This document shows, piece after piece, positions 1 through 7,834 of a DNA stretch of 64,000 nt. The position numbers and the translations under genes are program-made. Within the stretch, counting starts at the first letter, position 1. Each line of letters begins with the position of its first letter. The DNA lies in contig AP017605.1 of NCBI GenBank assembly GCA_002356515.1, positions 1,054,001-1,118,000 of the forward strand. Direction: 5' to 3'. The notes beneath the pieces are model-generated. The model was not told the DNA's origin and made no database searches. It was given only the letters and a program-made list of their open reading frames with translations. The DNA comes from Mesorhizobium loti (GTDB lineage: Bacteria; Pseudomonadota; Alphaproteobacteria; Rhizobiales; Rhizobiaceae).

Positions 1-34
1 GCAGCGGCAGTGGATGATTGAGTGGGGCGTTCAT
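1..34 (-). CDS. possible 5' end of a gene running off the left edge
   Basis: An ATG read leftward from position 34 opens a frame that stays open to the window edge (first residues MNAPLNHPLPL). An AAGG purine run lies about nine bases upstream of the ATG, compatible with a weak ribosome binding site. Only eleven codons are visible, so no product can be assigned. It would be divergent from the DUF1127 gene at 267, with positions 35-266 as the shared upstream region. Confidence 0.3.
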   Translation of the reverse strand, partial: MNAPLNHPLPL

Positions 35-266
35 GGGAACTGACCTTCAATTTTTCTGATACAAAGCATCATTCCATTTCGTTTGATTGAACACCGGATT
101 GGGAGGATAGTCAACTCCATCGAGGCAGGTTGCTGCCACAAGCAGCCTCGAAACGACCACGTCACAGACCTGCAATCGACATGAAATGGGGTTGAAACAC
201 GCCTCGTGTAAGGCCCCACGCATCAAAGGCCGGAATGTCTCCGGCCCGTCACAAAAGGAGAATGAA

Positions 267-452
267 ATGTCTATCCTGTCGTCCCTCGGTCGCATCGCGA
301 CTGAATTCAGCGCGGCCCGCGCCCGCTACCAGACCGAACGCGCCATCCGCTCCCTGCCGATCGAACTGCAGAAGGATATCGGCTGGCCGGAGGCTTCCGA
401 CACCAAGTCTGGCATTCGCAACGGCGTTGGATCCTGGGCTGGAGCGAAGTAA
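267..452 (+). CDS. DUF1127 domain small protein
   Basis: This 61-aa protein has the DUF1127 signature in its middle: a basic helix with RAIRSLPIELQKDIGW at about residues 29-44, matching the conserved R-L-x-L-x-DIG pattern. DUF1127 proteins are abundant in Rhizobiales. Some are arginine-rich small proteins tied to RNA turnover, phosphate or C1 regulation, but the role of this one is unknown. The start at 267 is chosen because AAAAGGAG (252-260) lies just ahead; an ATG at 262 is in another frame. A strong hairpin terminator follows, so it looks monocistronic. The usual C-terminal arginine patch is weak here. Confidence 0.85.
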   Translation: MSILSSLGRIATEFSAARARYQTERAIRSLPIELQKDIGWPEASDTKSGIRNGVGSWAGAK

Positions 453-472
453 ACCGTGTGTACCAAATGCTG

Positions 473-516
473 AAGGCCTGCCGCGTGGACCCAGCCCGGC
501 AGGCCTTCTCTATTTT
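473..516 (+). terminator. rho-independent terminator after the DUF1127 gene
   Basis: Perfect 11-bp arms at 473-483 and 497-507 (AAGGCCTGCCG and its complement) enclose a 13-base loop and are followed by a T-rich CTCTATTTT run. It lies 20 bases after the stop codon of the DUF1127 gene. Confidence 0.85.
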
Positions 517-814
517 GCCCAGGCCTTCCACATTTTTGTTTGCATTCAAATGAGTTTGGAAGCCATGTCGCCAACGCATGGCGCATATGAGCAAGCCGCA
601 TAGCGGCTCTGATTTCGAATTAATGCCTTGTAAACAATCATAAATTTCGAGCAGATTGCCCAAATTTGTCGCATTCGGTGTCGCATTTCATATCAAGCGC
701 TTCGCTTTTGCGATTTAGTTTCACGCAGCACAAGCCTATATGACCACCAGCAAACGAGCTGCCCCACTCCATCAAGCGAAGGCGACCCGTCTGAGCAACC
801 GATTGGAGATGATC
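517..814. other. intergenic region, no gene seen
   Basis: No convincing coding frame lies here. The notable feature is a direct repeat TGTCGCATT at 667-675 and 679-687, spaced by 12 bases. It resembles the TTTGCGAC/GTCGCAAA elements upstream of the GlxA-type regulator. The region probably carries the promoter of the 44-aa gene at 815. Confidence 0.5.
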
Positions 815-949
815 ATGAAGCTTTTTGCCCGCCTCTTCGCCCGCCGCGAAATGAACCTGACGACCGCTCTCGAGCGTCAGCGCCTTGCCAACACCATGCC
901 CGGACAGACTGGTGCGATGGCTGCGGCGCGCCTCGGCTTCGTCGCCTGA
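815..949 (+). CDS. 44-aa hypothetical protein
   Basis: This is a very short basic protein starting MKLFARLFARREM and ending in an alanine-rich tail. The start at 815 is preferred because GGAG at 805-808 sits six bases upstream; an in-frame ATG at 809 has no such spacing. It is followed directly by a strong terminator, which supports its being a real transcription unit. The layout resembles the DUF1127 gene upstream (short basic protein, then hairpin), but I do not recognise a family and the DUF1127 motif is absent. Confidence 0.55.
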   Translation: MKLFARLFARREMNLTTALERQRLANTMPGQTGAMAAARLGFVA

Positions 950-995
950 CCATTTTCCGGGGCAGCGCGTCCCTGCCGCTGCTTCAAGACTGTAA

Positions 996-1030
996 CGCCG
1001 CCTGGCTCCAGCCACGGCGGCGTTTTTGTT
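996..1030 (+). terminator. rho-independent terminator after the 44-aa gene
   Basis: A GC-rich stem pairs CGCCGCC (996-1002) with GGCGGCG (1016-1022), extended by TGG/CCA pairing with one bulged base. It is followed by TTTTTGTTTT. Confidence 0.9.
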
Positions 1031-1127
1031 TTGCCTTTGCACATTTCGCCTATCGCTTGAACAGTTGATACTGCTCCCTCGGAACATGACTGCATGTTCC
1101 CGAGAGCATTGCGGCCAGCAATTGCCC

Positions 1128-1149
1128 ATTTGCGACCCATGTCGCAAAT
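1128..1149. promoter_or_regulatory. 9-bp dyad, candidate operator of the GlxA-type regulator
   Basis: ATTTGCGAC (1128-1136) and GTCGCAAAT (1141-1149) form a perfect inverted repeat around four bases, about 105 bases upstream of the regulator's GTG start. There is no T-tract, so an operator is more likely than a terminator. The same decamer TTTGCGACAT recurs at 10464-10473 ahead of the FAD/GcvT demethylase gene. Confidence 0.5.
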
Positions 1150-1197
1150 TTTGTCTCGTCAAGGCAGCGTAGCCAATTGACAGCCAAGGTTTTTCCT

Positions 1198-1223
1198 GAT
1201 GTCGCTATGCTATTCGCGACATC
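1198..1223. promoter_or_regulatory. second dyad GATGTCGC-N10-GCGACATC
   Basis: Eight-base arms at 1198-1205 and 1216-1223 form an inverted repeat sharing the GTCGC core with the dyad at 1128. It ends 30 bases before the GTG start at 1254, where an AraC-type activator or repressor could act on its own promoter. The function is inferred from position and symmetry only. Confidence 0.45.
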
Positions 1224-1253
1224 CTGTTCGCGTCATGGCCAGATGAGGTTCCC

Positions 1254-2255
1254 GTGAACGCCGTCAAGCATCCGATCAAGCGATCGTTTGTGTTCTTCCT
1301 TGTTCCCGATTTCACCATGATCGCTTTTGCGACCGCACTCGACCCGCTGCGCTCCGCCAATCGCATGCTCGGCTACGAGGCCTATCGCTGGCGCCTGGCC
1401 AGCATCGACGGCAAGCCGGTGCGCGCCTCGAACGGCGTCGAATGCGCGGTCAACACCTCGCTGGAGGAAGAGCGCAAGAAGATGGCAGGTCCCGACCGGC
1501 CGAACATGGCCATCGTCTGCAGCGGCATCAATGTCGAGCGTTACCAGAACAAGTCGGCCTTCGCCTGGCTGCGCGAAGAATATAATCGCGGCGTCGCCGT
1601 CGGCGGCCTGTGCACCGGCGCGCATATCCTGGCCGCAGCCGGCTTGTTGTCGAACAAGCGCTGCGCCATCCATTGGGAGAACCTGCCGGGCTTTTCCGAG
1701 GCGTTCCCGAAGGCCAATGTCTTTGCCGACCTCTTCGAGATCGACCAGAACATCTACACCTGCGCCGGCGGCACTGCCGCGCTCGACATGATGCTGAAGC
1801 TGATCGGCGACGATTTCGATGAGAGCCTGGTCAACCGCGTCTGCGAGCAGGTGCTGACCGATCGCGTGCGCAGCCCGACCGACCGCCAGCGCCTGCCGCT
1901 GCGCGCGCGCCTCGGCGTGCAGAACTCGAAAGTGCTGACCATCATTGAGCTGATGGAAGGCAATCTCTCCGAGCCGCTGTCGCTGATCGAGATCGCCGAC
2001 CATGTCGACCTGTCGCGCCGCCAGATCGAGCGGCTGTTCCGCACCGAGATGGGCAGATCCCCTGCCCGCTACTATCTGGAAATCCGCCTCGACCGCGCCC
2101 GGCATCTGCTGATCCAGTCGTCGATGCCGGTGGTCGAGGTGGCGGTAGCCTGCGGCTTCGTCTCGGCCTCGCATTTCTCCAAATGCTACCGGGAGCTCTA
2201 TGCCCGCTCGCCGCAGCAGGAACGCGTCGACCGGAAGCAGTTGCTGGCAGCCTGA
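1254..2255 (+). CDS. GlxA-family transcriptional regulator, GbdR/CdhR-like
   Basis: This 333-aa protein combines an N-terminal DJ-1/PfpI-like domain (about residues 12-175) with a C-terminal AraC-type double helix-turn-helix (about 223-318). The first domain carries the nucleophile-elbow-like GGLCTGAH with Cys120, typical of the GlxA family. Family members such as GbdR and CdhR sense glycine betaine, dimethylglycine or carnitine and activate their breakdown. With several methylamine demethylases in the window, a similar role is plausible but unproven. The GTG start follows GAGG about eight bases upstream. The gene converges on the ABC transporter genes and ends seven bases from them. Two GTCGC dyads upstream may be its operators. 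Confidence 0.85.
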   Translation: MNAVKHPIKRSFVFFLVPDFTMIAFATALDPLRSANRMLGYEAYRWRLASIDGKPVRASNGVECAVNTSLEEERKKMAGPDRPNMAIVCSGINVERYQNKSAFAWLREEYNRGVAVGGLCTGAHILAAAGLLSNKRCAIHWENLPGFSEAFPKANVFADLFEIDQNIYTCAGGTAALDMMLKLIGDDFDESLVNRVCEQVLTDRVRSPTDRQRLPLRARLGVQNSKVLTIIELMEGNLSEPLSLIEIADHVDLSRRQIERLFRTEMGRSPARYYLEIRLDRARHLLIQSSMPVVEVAVACGFVSASHFSKCYRELYARSPQQERVDRKQLLAA

Positions 2256-2262
2256 TCGCCGG

Positions 2263-3060
2263 TCAGTTCCCAGCCGGCTGCGCCTGAGCCGTGCGCATCG
2301 CCTCGACGCGGATATCCTCGGTCAGCCGCGCCTTCAGGCCTGAGAATTCCGGACTGGTCTTGAGCGTGTAGTGGCGCGGATGCGGCAGGTCGATGGCGAC
2401 ATCCGACTTGACGCGGCCGGGCCGCGCCGTCATCACGATCACACGCGAAGCCATGAAAATCGCTTCCTCGATGTCGTGGGTGACGAATAGCACCGTCTTC
2501 TTGCGCCGTTCCCAGATGCCGAGCAGCAGTTCCTGCATCAGCCCGCGTGTCTGATTGTCGAGGGCGCCGAACGGCTCGTCGAGCAGCAATATCTCGGGAT
2601 CGTTGGCAAGTGCCCGGGCAATCGCCGTGCGCTGCTGCATGCCTCCGGACAGTTGCTTCGGCCAATGGTTCTCGAAGCCCTTGAGCCCGACGAGGTCGAC
2701 ATAGGACGCGACGATCCCGTCCCGCTCCTTTTGCGCCATGCCGCGTTCGCGCAGGCCGAAGGCGATGTTTTCGGCGACCGTCAGCCACGGGAACAGTGTG
2801 TAGGACTGAAAGACCATGCCGCGGTCCGGCCCCGGTCGGGTCACCGCCTTGCCGTCGAGCAGCACGCGGCCCTCGCTTGGCGCCTCGAGACCGGCGACGA
2901 TCCTCAGCAGCGTCGACTTTCCGCAACCGGACGGCCCCAGAATGGTGATGAAATCATTGGCGCCGACCGCCAGGTCGATCGGCATCAGCGCCTTGACCGG
3001 CGGTCCACCGCGCACGCCGGCAAAGGTGCGTGAGACGCCCTCGATAAGAAGCTTGCTCAC
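2263..3060 (-). CDS. ABC transporter ATP-binding protein, NitT/TauT type
   Basis: This 265-aa nucleotide-binding subunit carries Walker A GPSGCGKS, the Q-loop region MVFQSYTLFPW, signature LSGGM, Walker B ILLLDEP and a switch histidine in FVTHD. It would energise uptake by the permease and binding protein encoded upstream. The start is taken as GTG at 3060: GGAG lies six bases before it and the codon overlaps the permease stop as GTGA, implying translational coupling. An in-frame ATG at 3072 lacks a ribosome binding site. The NitT/TauT class covers nitrate, sulfonates, taurine and similar compounds; the actual substrate cannot be read from the sequence. Confidence 0.9.
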   Translation of the reverse strand: MSKLLIEGVSRTFAGVRGGPPVKALMPIDLAVGANDFITILGPSGCGKSTLLRIVAGLEAPSEGRVLLDGKAVTRPGPDRGMVFQSYTLFPWLTVAENIAFGLRERGMAQKERDGIVASYVDLVGLKGFENHWPKQLSGGMQQRTAIARALANDPEILLLDEPFGALDNQTRGLMQELLLGIWERRKKTVLFVTHDIEEAIFMASRVIVMTARPGRVKSDVAIDLPHPRHYTLKTSPEFSGLKARLTEDIRVEAMRTAQAQPAGN

Positions 3061-3836
3061 GCCAGGCTCCATGGAAAGAGCCAGCGGTTGAAGGCCTTGA
3101 AGGCAAAATCGGACAATAGCCCGATCAGCCCGATGACGATGATGCCGAAGATGATCTGCCCGGTCGCCAGCCGCGACTGGCTGTTGATGATCATGTAGCC
3201 GATGCCCGAGGACGAGCCGATCAGTTCGGCGACGATGACATAGGTCCAGGCCCAGCCCAGCACCAGCCGCAACGTCTCGGCGATTTCTGGCGCATTGGCC
3301 GGCATGATCACCCGTTTGACGATGCCGTTGTTGGTCGATCCCAGTGTATAGGCGGCCTCGACCAGGTCGCGCCGCGTCGACCCGACCTTGACGGCGACGA
3401 TCAGGATGATCTGGAACACCGAGCCGACGAAGATGACCAGCAGCTTTTCCAGTTCGCCGATGCCGGCCCACAAGATGAGCAGCGGAATGAAGGCCGAGGC
3501 CGGCAGATAGCGGGCGAAGGAGACGAAGGGTTCCAGGAACGCCTCCACCGGCTTCCAGGCGCCCATGGCGATGCCGATCGGCACCGCGACGACCGAGGCC
3601 AGCACGAAGCCACCGAAGACGCGCCAGATGGTGATCAGTATGTCGAGCCAGAAACGGTCCTCGACCAGCAGCCGCCAGCCGTCCCGCAGCATCGACAGCG
3701 GATCGGCGAGGAAGATGCGGTTGACGTGGCCGCCAAGCGTGATCCAGGCCCAAAAGGCTATGAACAGCACGAAGAAGGAAATGCCGAGCACGGTTCTGAT
3801 ACCCGGCGAGACTGCATGCAAGGGGCGCATATTCAA
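3057..3836 (-). CDS. ABC transporter permease, NitT/TauT (SsuC/TauC) type
   Basis: This 259-aa inner-membrane protein has about six hydrophobic segments. The first spans roughly residues 13-35, and the EAA-loop region reads EAAYTLGSTNNGIVKRVIMPANAPEI in split form around residues 160-185. It forms the channel of an importer with the neighbouring ATPase and periplasmic binding protein. Its stop codon overlaps the ATPase start. Between it and the binding-protein gene lies a strong hairpin that may lower its expression relative to the binding protein. Confidence 0.9.
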   Translation of the reverse strand: MNMRPLHAVSPGIRTVLGISFFVLFIAFWAWITLGGHVNRIFLADPLSMLRDGWRLLVEDRFWLDILITIWRVFGGFVLASVVAVPIGIAMGAWKPVEAFLEPFVSFARYLPASAFIPLLILWAGIGELEKLLVIFVGSVFQIILIVAVKVGSTRRDLVEAAYTLGSTNNGIVKRVIMPANAPEIAETLRLVLGWAWTYVIVAELIGSSSGIGYMIINSQSRLATGQIIFGIIVIGLIGLLSDFAFKAFNRWLFPWSLA

Positions 3837-3872
3837 ATCGTCCCCATCTTCAGATCGTCACTTGTCCAGGGG

Positions 3873-3897
3873 AAAACGGCGGCGCCAGGCGCCGCCG
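3873..3897 (-). terminator. intra-operon hairpin between binding protein and permease genes
   Basis: CGGCGGCGCC at 3877-3886 and GGCGCCGCCG at 3888-3897 form perfect 10-bp arms. On the minus strand TTTTCCCC follows. It probably works as a leaky terminator or mRNA-stabilising hairpin after the binding-protein gene, a common arrangement for ABC importers. Confidence 0.65.
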
Positions 3898-3919
3898 CAG
3901 GATGGGCAAAGGCGAGGCT

Positions 3920-4870
3920 TCAGTTCGACACCGCGCTGGTGTCGGCCAGCGTGGCGACATCTGGCGCTTCCTTGATCAGCCCCATCTGCAGGAGCAGATC
4001 GCCGGCCGTCTTGGAAAAGTCCTGGAATTCCTTGGTGAAGAACTGCTTGTTCTCGGCCTTGTCGGCCCATTTCAAGTACTTCGCCGAATCCTCGAATTCC
4101 TTGGCCGACTGTTTCACATCAGCGCCCATGATCTCATAGGATTTCTGCGGATCCTTCTTGATCAGGTCGAGCGCGTCGAAATAGCTGTCGGCAAGCGCCT
4201 TGGCGGCGTCGGGATTGGCCTTGAGGAATTCGGGCGTGCAGCCGACCGTGTCGAGAACCATTGGGTAGTCGAGCGTTGTCGCCAGTATGTGACCCTGGTC
4301 GGCCTTGTCGCGCACCGCCGAAATGAATGGCTCATAGGTGACCGCGGCATCGTTCTGGCCGGCCAGGAAGGCTTGCGCCGCCGCGTCCGGCTCCAGATTG
4401 ACGACGGTGACGTCCTTGGTCGACATGCCGTTCTTGTTCAGCACCCAGGCGAGCATAAAATAGGGCGATGTACCGGGCGCCGAGGAGGCGACGTTCTTGC
4501 CCTTCAGATCGGCGACGGTCTTGATGTCGTTGCGCACGACGATGCCGTCGGCCCCGTAGGATTTGTCGAGCTGGAAGATCTGCTTGGTGGTCACCCCGCT
4601 GGCGTTCCACACCAGCCAGGTCTCGACCGTGGTGGCGGCGCATTGCAGGTCGCCGCTGGCAATGGCGAGCGGACGGCTGGCCTGCGGCACCTTCTTCAAG
4701 GTCACGTCAAGGCCATGCTTCTCGAAGAGCCCTGCCTGCTTGGCAAGCGTCAGCGGTGCAAAGCCGGTCCAGCCGCTGATGCCGATGGTGACCGATGTGG
4801 CGGCCATCACCGGCGCGGACAGACCGGCGGCAAGCGTCAAAGTCGCGGCAAATATGGCGGTCCGGTTCAT
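3920..4870 (-). CDS. ABC transporter substrate-binding protein, NMT1/NitT-TauT type
   Basis: This 316-aa protein has a Sec signal peptide (MNRTAIFAATLTLAAGL, cleavage near the AMAAT-like VMAAT at about 21-25). Its periplasmic fold resembles nitrate/sulfonate/taurine binding proteins, with the GFAPLTLAKQAGLFEKHGL segment typical of the SsuA/NMT1 superfamily. It delivers substrate to the permease and ATPase encoded downstream. It is the promoter-proximal gene of the operon, with 139 bases of upstream sequence. The ligand is unknown; no linked enzyme gene gives it away. Confidence 0.88.
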   Translation of the reverse strand: MNRTAIFAATLTLAAGLSAPVMAATSVTIGISGWTGFAPLTLAKQAGLFEKHGLDVTLKKVPQASRPLAIASGDLQCAATTVETWLVWNASGVTTKQIFQLDKSYGADGIVVRNDIKTVADLKGKNVASSAPGTSPYFMLAWVLNKNGMSTKDVTVVNLEPDAAAQAFLAGQNDAAVTYEPFISAVRDKADQGHILATTLDYPMVLDTVGCTPEFLKANPDAAKALADSYFDALDLIKKDPQKSYEIMGADVKQSAKEFEDSAKYLKWADKAENKQFFTKEFQDFSKTAGDLLLQMGLIKEAPDVATLADTSAVSN

Positions 4871-5009
4871 GTCAGTTCCCCTTTTGTTTCTCTTGAGGGA
4901 AATTGTTCACAGACGCCAATCGGCTTGTCAATCAACAGGAACGTGTTCGCCGGCACGGCCAGCGCGGCTACCTTGTTACCGACGCTCGGCCGGGCTGAAG
5001 CCGTGCCCG

Positions 5010-5348
5010 TCAATAGCCGTCGCAGACGCACTCGGCGGACGAGATCTGATCGTTCCAGTCGCCCAACTCGCGGGCCCGGCGCCTGATCTCGATCGAACCG
5101 CCGCCCATCCGCGTATCCTCATAGGCTATGAGCGTGCAGCCGCGGCGAACGAACACCGACGACACACGATCGTTCCAGAACTGACCGCCACGAAAACTTA
5201 CCGAATCATCGGGCGCCATTTCGATGGATCGTCCGCGAAAATTCGCGTGCTCGAACATGACGCAGGCAGGCTGGTCGTTGTATTGGGCGCTGGCGCCGTC
5301 GGCAAAAAGCACGGACGCGACAGCTGTCAGGATGGCAAGGCGTTTCAT
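5010..5348 (-). CDS. secreted beta/gamma-crystallin-like protein (I36 inhibitor superfamily)
   Basis: This 112-aa protein has a signal peptide (cleavage near ASAQ, about residues 19-22). The mature part has two Greek-key-like repeats. Each ends with the calcium-binding crystallin motif N/D-N/D-x-x-S-S: NDRVSS at about 59-64 and NDQISS at about 98-103. Four cysteines in the mature part suggest disulfides. Proteins of this fold include peptidase inhibitor I36 and calcium-binding crystallins, so function could be protease inhibition or calcium-dependent stability. Start at 5348 (MKRLAIL) is chosen because the signal peptide begins there; upstream codons in the frame are not protein-like. Confidence 0.75.
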   Translation of the reverse strand: MKRLAILTAVASVLFADGASAQYNDQPACVMFEHANFRGRSIEMAPDDSVSFRGGQFWNDRVSSVFVRRGCTLIAYEDTRMGGGSIEIRRRARELGDWNDQISSAECVCDGY

Positions 5349-5436
5349 CTCACATTTCCTCGGTTTCGACCGCGGTCCCCCACCGTTGGATAGCGCGGTC
5401 CGGACCGTTTGCCAATGCTCCAGCCCGCAGCCCAAG

Positions 5437-6285
5437 CTAGCGGCTGTCCAGCATCCAGTTGCGGTTGCGCCACATTTTCTCGCCGATCTGGCAGTCGGCG
5501 GGGGGCTCGTCCTGCGCCAGCACCACAGGCGGATGATCCGCCTCCTCCGCCGCCCATTGCGGTGATGCCGGACCGGCAAGTTCCAGCACCAGCTTGCGAC
5601 GTATGGCTTCGGGAAATTGCGTCCAGTCGTTGACGGGGATCATGAAGGCTCCGGGGCCGCCGATGACGCAGTCGCTGTAATAGCGGTCGAGATCGTTGAC
5701 GTCGTAGGCGCCGGAAAAGCCGCCTCGGGTCATCAGCGGCAGACCGTTTATGATGATGCCTTGCCTGACCACACCATCGCGGGTGAGATTAACCGGCGCG
5801 CCCTGATTGTTGGGTCCGTCGCCCGAAATGTCGATGACCCGTTTGGTCCCCTGGTAGCCGCTTTCGGCGAAAAGGTCGCTGCCGAACTCCAGCGCACCGG
5901 AGATCGAGGTACGTCGGGCGCTGTTCGGCGGCTGCGCGGACAATTGCGCGACCACCCGCTCCGCATCGGCACGGTTGGCGATCACCGTCCATGGCACGAT
6001 GACGCGCTGCCATGTGGTGCCGGCCCATTCGACATAGGTGACGGCGATCTTGCCATAGGCGCCATCGGCGATCGCCTGCAGCACATTGTCATGCGTCAGC
6101 GCCGCCGCGTAGCCGTGACGCTGGATCTCGAGCTCGTCCGCCGACATCGACAGCGAAACATCGACGGCCAGCACCAGCTCGACATCGACCGGCTCGTCCG
6201 CCTGCGTCGCCGGCGCCAGCCAGAGCATCAGCGCCAGCGCGGCGCAGCCGGAAAGGAGATGTCTTGCGCAAGAGGAAGCAGACAT
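5437..6285 (-). CDS. DUF1194 protein, von Willebrand factor A-like, exported
   Basis: This 282-aa protein has a signal peptide (hydrophobic stretch LLSGCAALALMLWLA, then TQADEP). A VWA-like domain follows: VDVELVLAVDVSLSMS contains the DxSxS metal-ion-dependent adhesion motif and VIDISGDGPNNQG is the conserved second strand. This is the DUF1194 family found in Rhizobiales; its function is not established. The start is placed at 6285 (MSASSC) because the preceding residues do not look like protein. Its closest neighbour is an unrelated membrane protein gene upstream whose terminator lies inside this gene's 5' flank. Confidence 0.8.
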   Translation of the reverse strand: MSASSCARHLLSGCAALALMLWLAPATQADEPVDVELVLAVDVSLSMSADELEIQRHGYAAALTHDNVLQAIADGAYGKIAVTYVEWAGTTWQRVIVPWTVIANRADAERVVAQLSAQPPNSARRTSISGALEFGSDLFAESGYQGTKRVIDISGDGPNNQGAPVNLTRDGVVRQGIIINGLPLMTRGGFSGAYDVNDLDRYYSDCVIGGPGAFMIPVNDWTQFPEAIRRKLVLELAGPASPQWAAEEADHPPVVLAQDEPPADCQIGEKMWRNRNWMLDSR

Positions 6286-6320
6286 GCCGCCAGGGTAAGC
6301 GAAAATCACCTGCTGACAAA

Positions 6321-6348
6321 GAAAAAAGCCCGGCCGAAAAGCCGGGCT
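6321..6348 (-). terminator. rho-independent terminator of the 415-aa membrane protein gene
   Basis: Arms AGCCCGGC and GCCGGGCT (6327-6334 and 6341-6348) around a six-base loop are followed on the minus strand by TTTTTTC. It lies about 30 bases past the stop codon at 6381. Confidence 0.9.
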
Positions 6349-6380
6349 CACACATTCACAATCCATGTCTCTCGGCGCGC

Positions 6381-7628
6381 CTAGGCGGGCGTCCCCGGCT
6401 TTGCTGTGGCGGAAATCCGGAACGTGGCGACGGATGGTGGGATCGCGGGTTGTGCGGGAGCCCCCTCGGTAACGATGCTCCGGGTGACGGCACGCTGCGG
6501 CGACACGATCTGGGTGATCCGCTGAGCCACGTCACGCGTCGCGGTAAGCGACGACACGGCTTGTGCCCAGAACGGCGCGCCGAGCCCGACAAGCAGGCCG
6601 CCGACCAGGAGCCAGAAGGCATTCGCGACTGACGGCAACGTGACCACCGGCTTGGCAACCAGCAGATTAATTTCTTGCCTGCAGAATTGCGTCAAATCCC
6701 GCACCATATCAGCATCGTCCGATCTGAAAGCGTCGTCAGCGAGCGGGTTGGCGGGGGCCGTCGTGTCCGTCGTCGGCTTCCCAAACAAATTGCAAGACTC
6801 GACATGGTCCGACGCTTCTGGCCAGCCAACCGGCGCGCCCAGATTTGCAAGCTCTGTATTTTTCTTCTTTGCATTGTTCATCGTTGTCTTCAGATGGGTG
6901 ATGGCGTCCGTAAGAGCTTTCGTTTCACTGGCGTCCATACCCTTGGTCGAAGGCAAACCGTCCAGCTTCTCGGTCAGGGCCTTATATTCGTCGTATGTTT
7001 TGACATTTTGCGCGGCGACGTTCTGCGCGGTGTCAGGGTTCTTGATATAGGTGACCACCAGCTCGTATGGCTGAACATAGAACATCCATGCCACGACAAA
7101 AGCCGTGATCACTGAAAACAGACGGGCCCGACGTTCGAAATAGGTCGACACCTCGTTCCCGAACGCCTCGTATTTCTGCGCGATATCCTTGATGACATCT
7201 TCGGAAACTTTGTCAGCTGCTTCAACAATCCGACTGTCGGCGAGTTTTTGTGTGAAGACTTCGACCGGGATGTCCGTCATCATCGAGGACTCTATCAACC
7301 AATGCATGAACTGGCTGATCTTCCCGCGCGGCCGTTTGGAACTCCCCGGCCGCAGGGCGCGGTTTTCCATGATGATGTCAGCGAATTTCTGAGCTCCCGT
7401 CTTCTCCTTGGACTTGGCGTCCTTGGCCGCGGCATCCGCAGCCTTGAGTTTGTCAGCGATCTCCAACCTGGGGACGATCACCTGGTTGTAGAGATTTTCC
7501 AGCATCAACCGCAGGCCCTTGGCCCGCAGTCCAAAGATGCGATGGATCATTTCCACCAGCGTCGACACGATGATTGCAAACATAAGCATCGTCGTGGCGA
7601 AAGCCAGCAACGCGGTTAGCCATTGCAT
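6381..7628 (-). CDS. hypothetical multi-domain membrane protein
   Basis: This 415-aa protein has an N-terminal membrane segment (about residues 4-24) and a charged Lys/Ala-rich cytoplasmic region (about 45-90). A second membrane segment follows (about 170-190), then a long soluble loop with coiled-coil character and a final hydrophobic segment near 340-360. The start at 7628 is preferred because GGGGGG lies directly upstream at ribosome-binding distance; six codons further upstream is an alternative. It is flanked by its own terminator and a bidirectional terminator, so it stands alone. I do not recognise a named family and infer no function. Confidence 0.7.
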   Translation of the reverse strand: MQWLTALLAFATTMLMFAIIVSTLVEMIHRIFGLRAKGLRLMLENLYNQVIVPRLEIADKLKAADAAAKDAKSKEKTGAQKFADIIMENRALRPGSSKRPRGKISQFMHWLIESSMMTDIPVEVFTQKLADSRIVEAADKVSEDVIKDIAQKYEAFGNEVSTYFERRARLFSVITAFVVAWMFYVQPYELVVTYIKNPDTAQNVAAQNVKTYDEYKALTEKLDGLPSTKGMDASETKALTDAITHLKTTMNNAKKKNTELANLGAPVGWPEASDHVESCNLFGKPTTDTTAPANPLADDAFRSDDADMVRDLTQFCRQEINLLVAKPVVTLPSVANAFWLLVGGLLVGLGAPFWAQAVSSLTATRDVAQRITQIVSPQRAVTRSIVTEGAPAQPAIPPSVATFRISATAKPGTPA

Positions 7629-7780
7629 GATTGCCCCCCCGAGCAAATATCCGCAGCTCCATGGCTGCGGATTTCGCTAAAAGATTACTCTCTATTTCGG
7701 GAAAGACAACAGATTTGAAGTTGCTCAAGAATTCGTGACAAGCCTGTTTCGCGACCTGCCAAAAGAGGTATCTCCATGAA

Positions 7781-7812
7781 AACAAAAGCCCGACATTGCC
7801 GGGCTTTGTTTT
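7781..7812 (-). terminator. terminator of the FAD/GcvT demethylase gene
   Basis: Arms AAAGCCCG (7785-7792) and CGGGCTTT (7800-7807) around a seven-base loop have A/T-rich flanks on both sides, so the hairpin could work in either direction. It lies 23 bases beyond the stop codon of the minus-strand gene ending at 7835. Confidence 0.8.
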
Positions 7813-7834
7813 CATGTGTCCTGCAAGCTGTTTG

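Noticed and set aside
3061..3072. ATG at 3072 as start of the first ABC ATPase
   Set aside because: No ribosome binding site precedes it; GTG at 3060 has GGAG six bases upstream and overlaps the permease stop.
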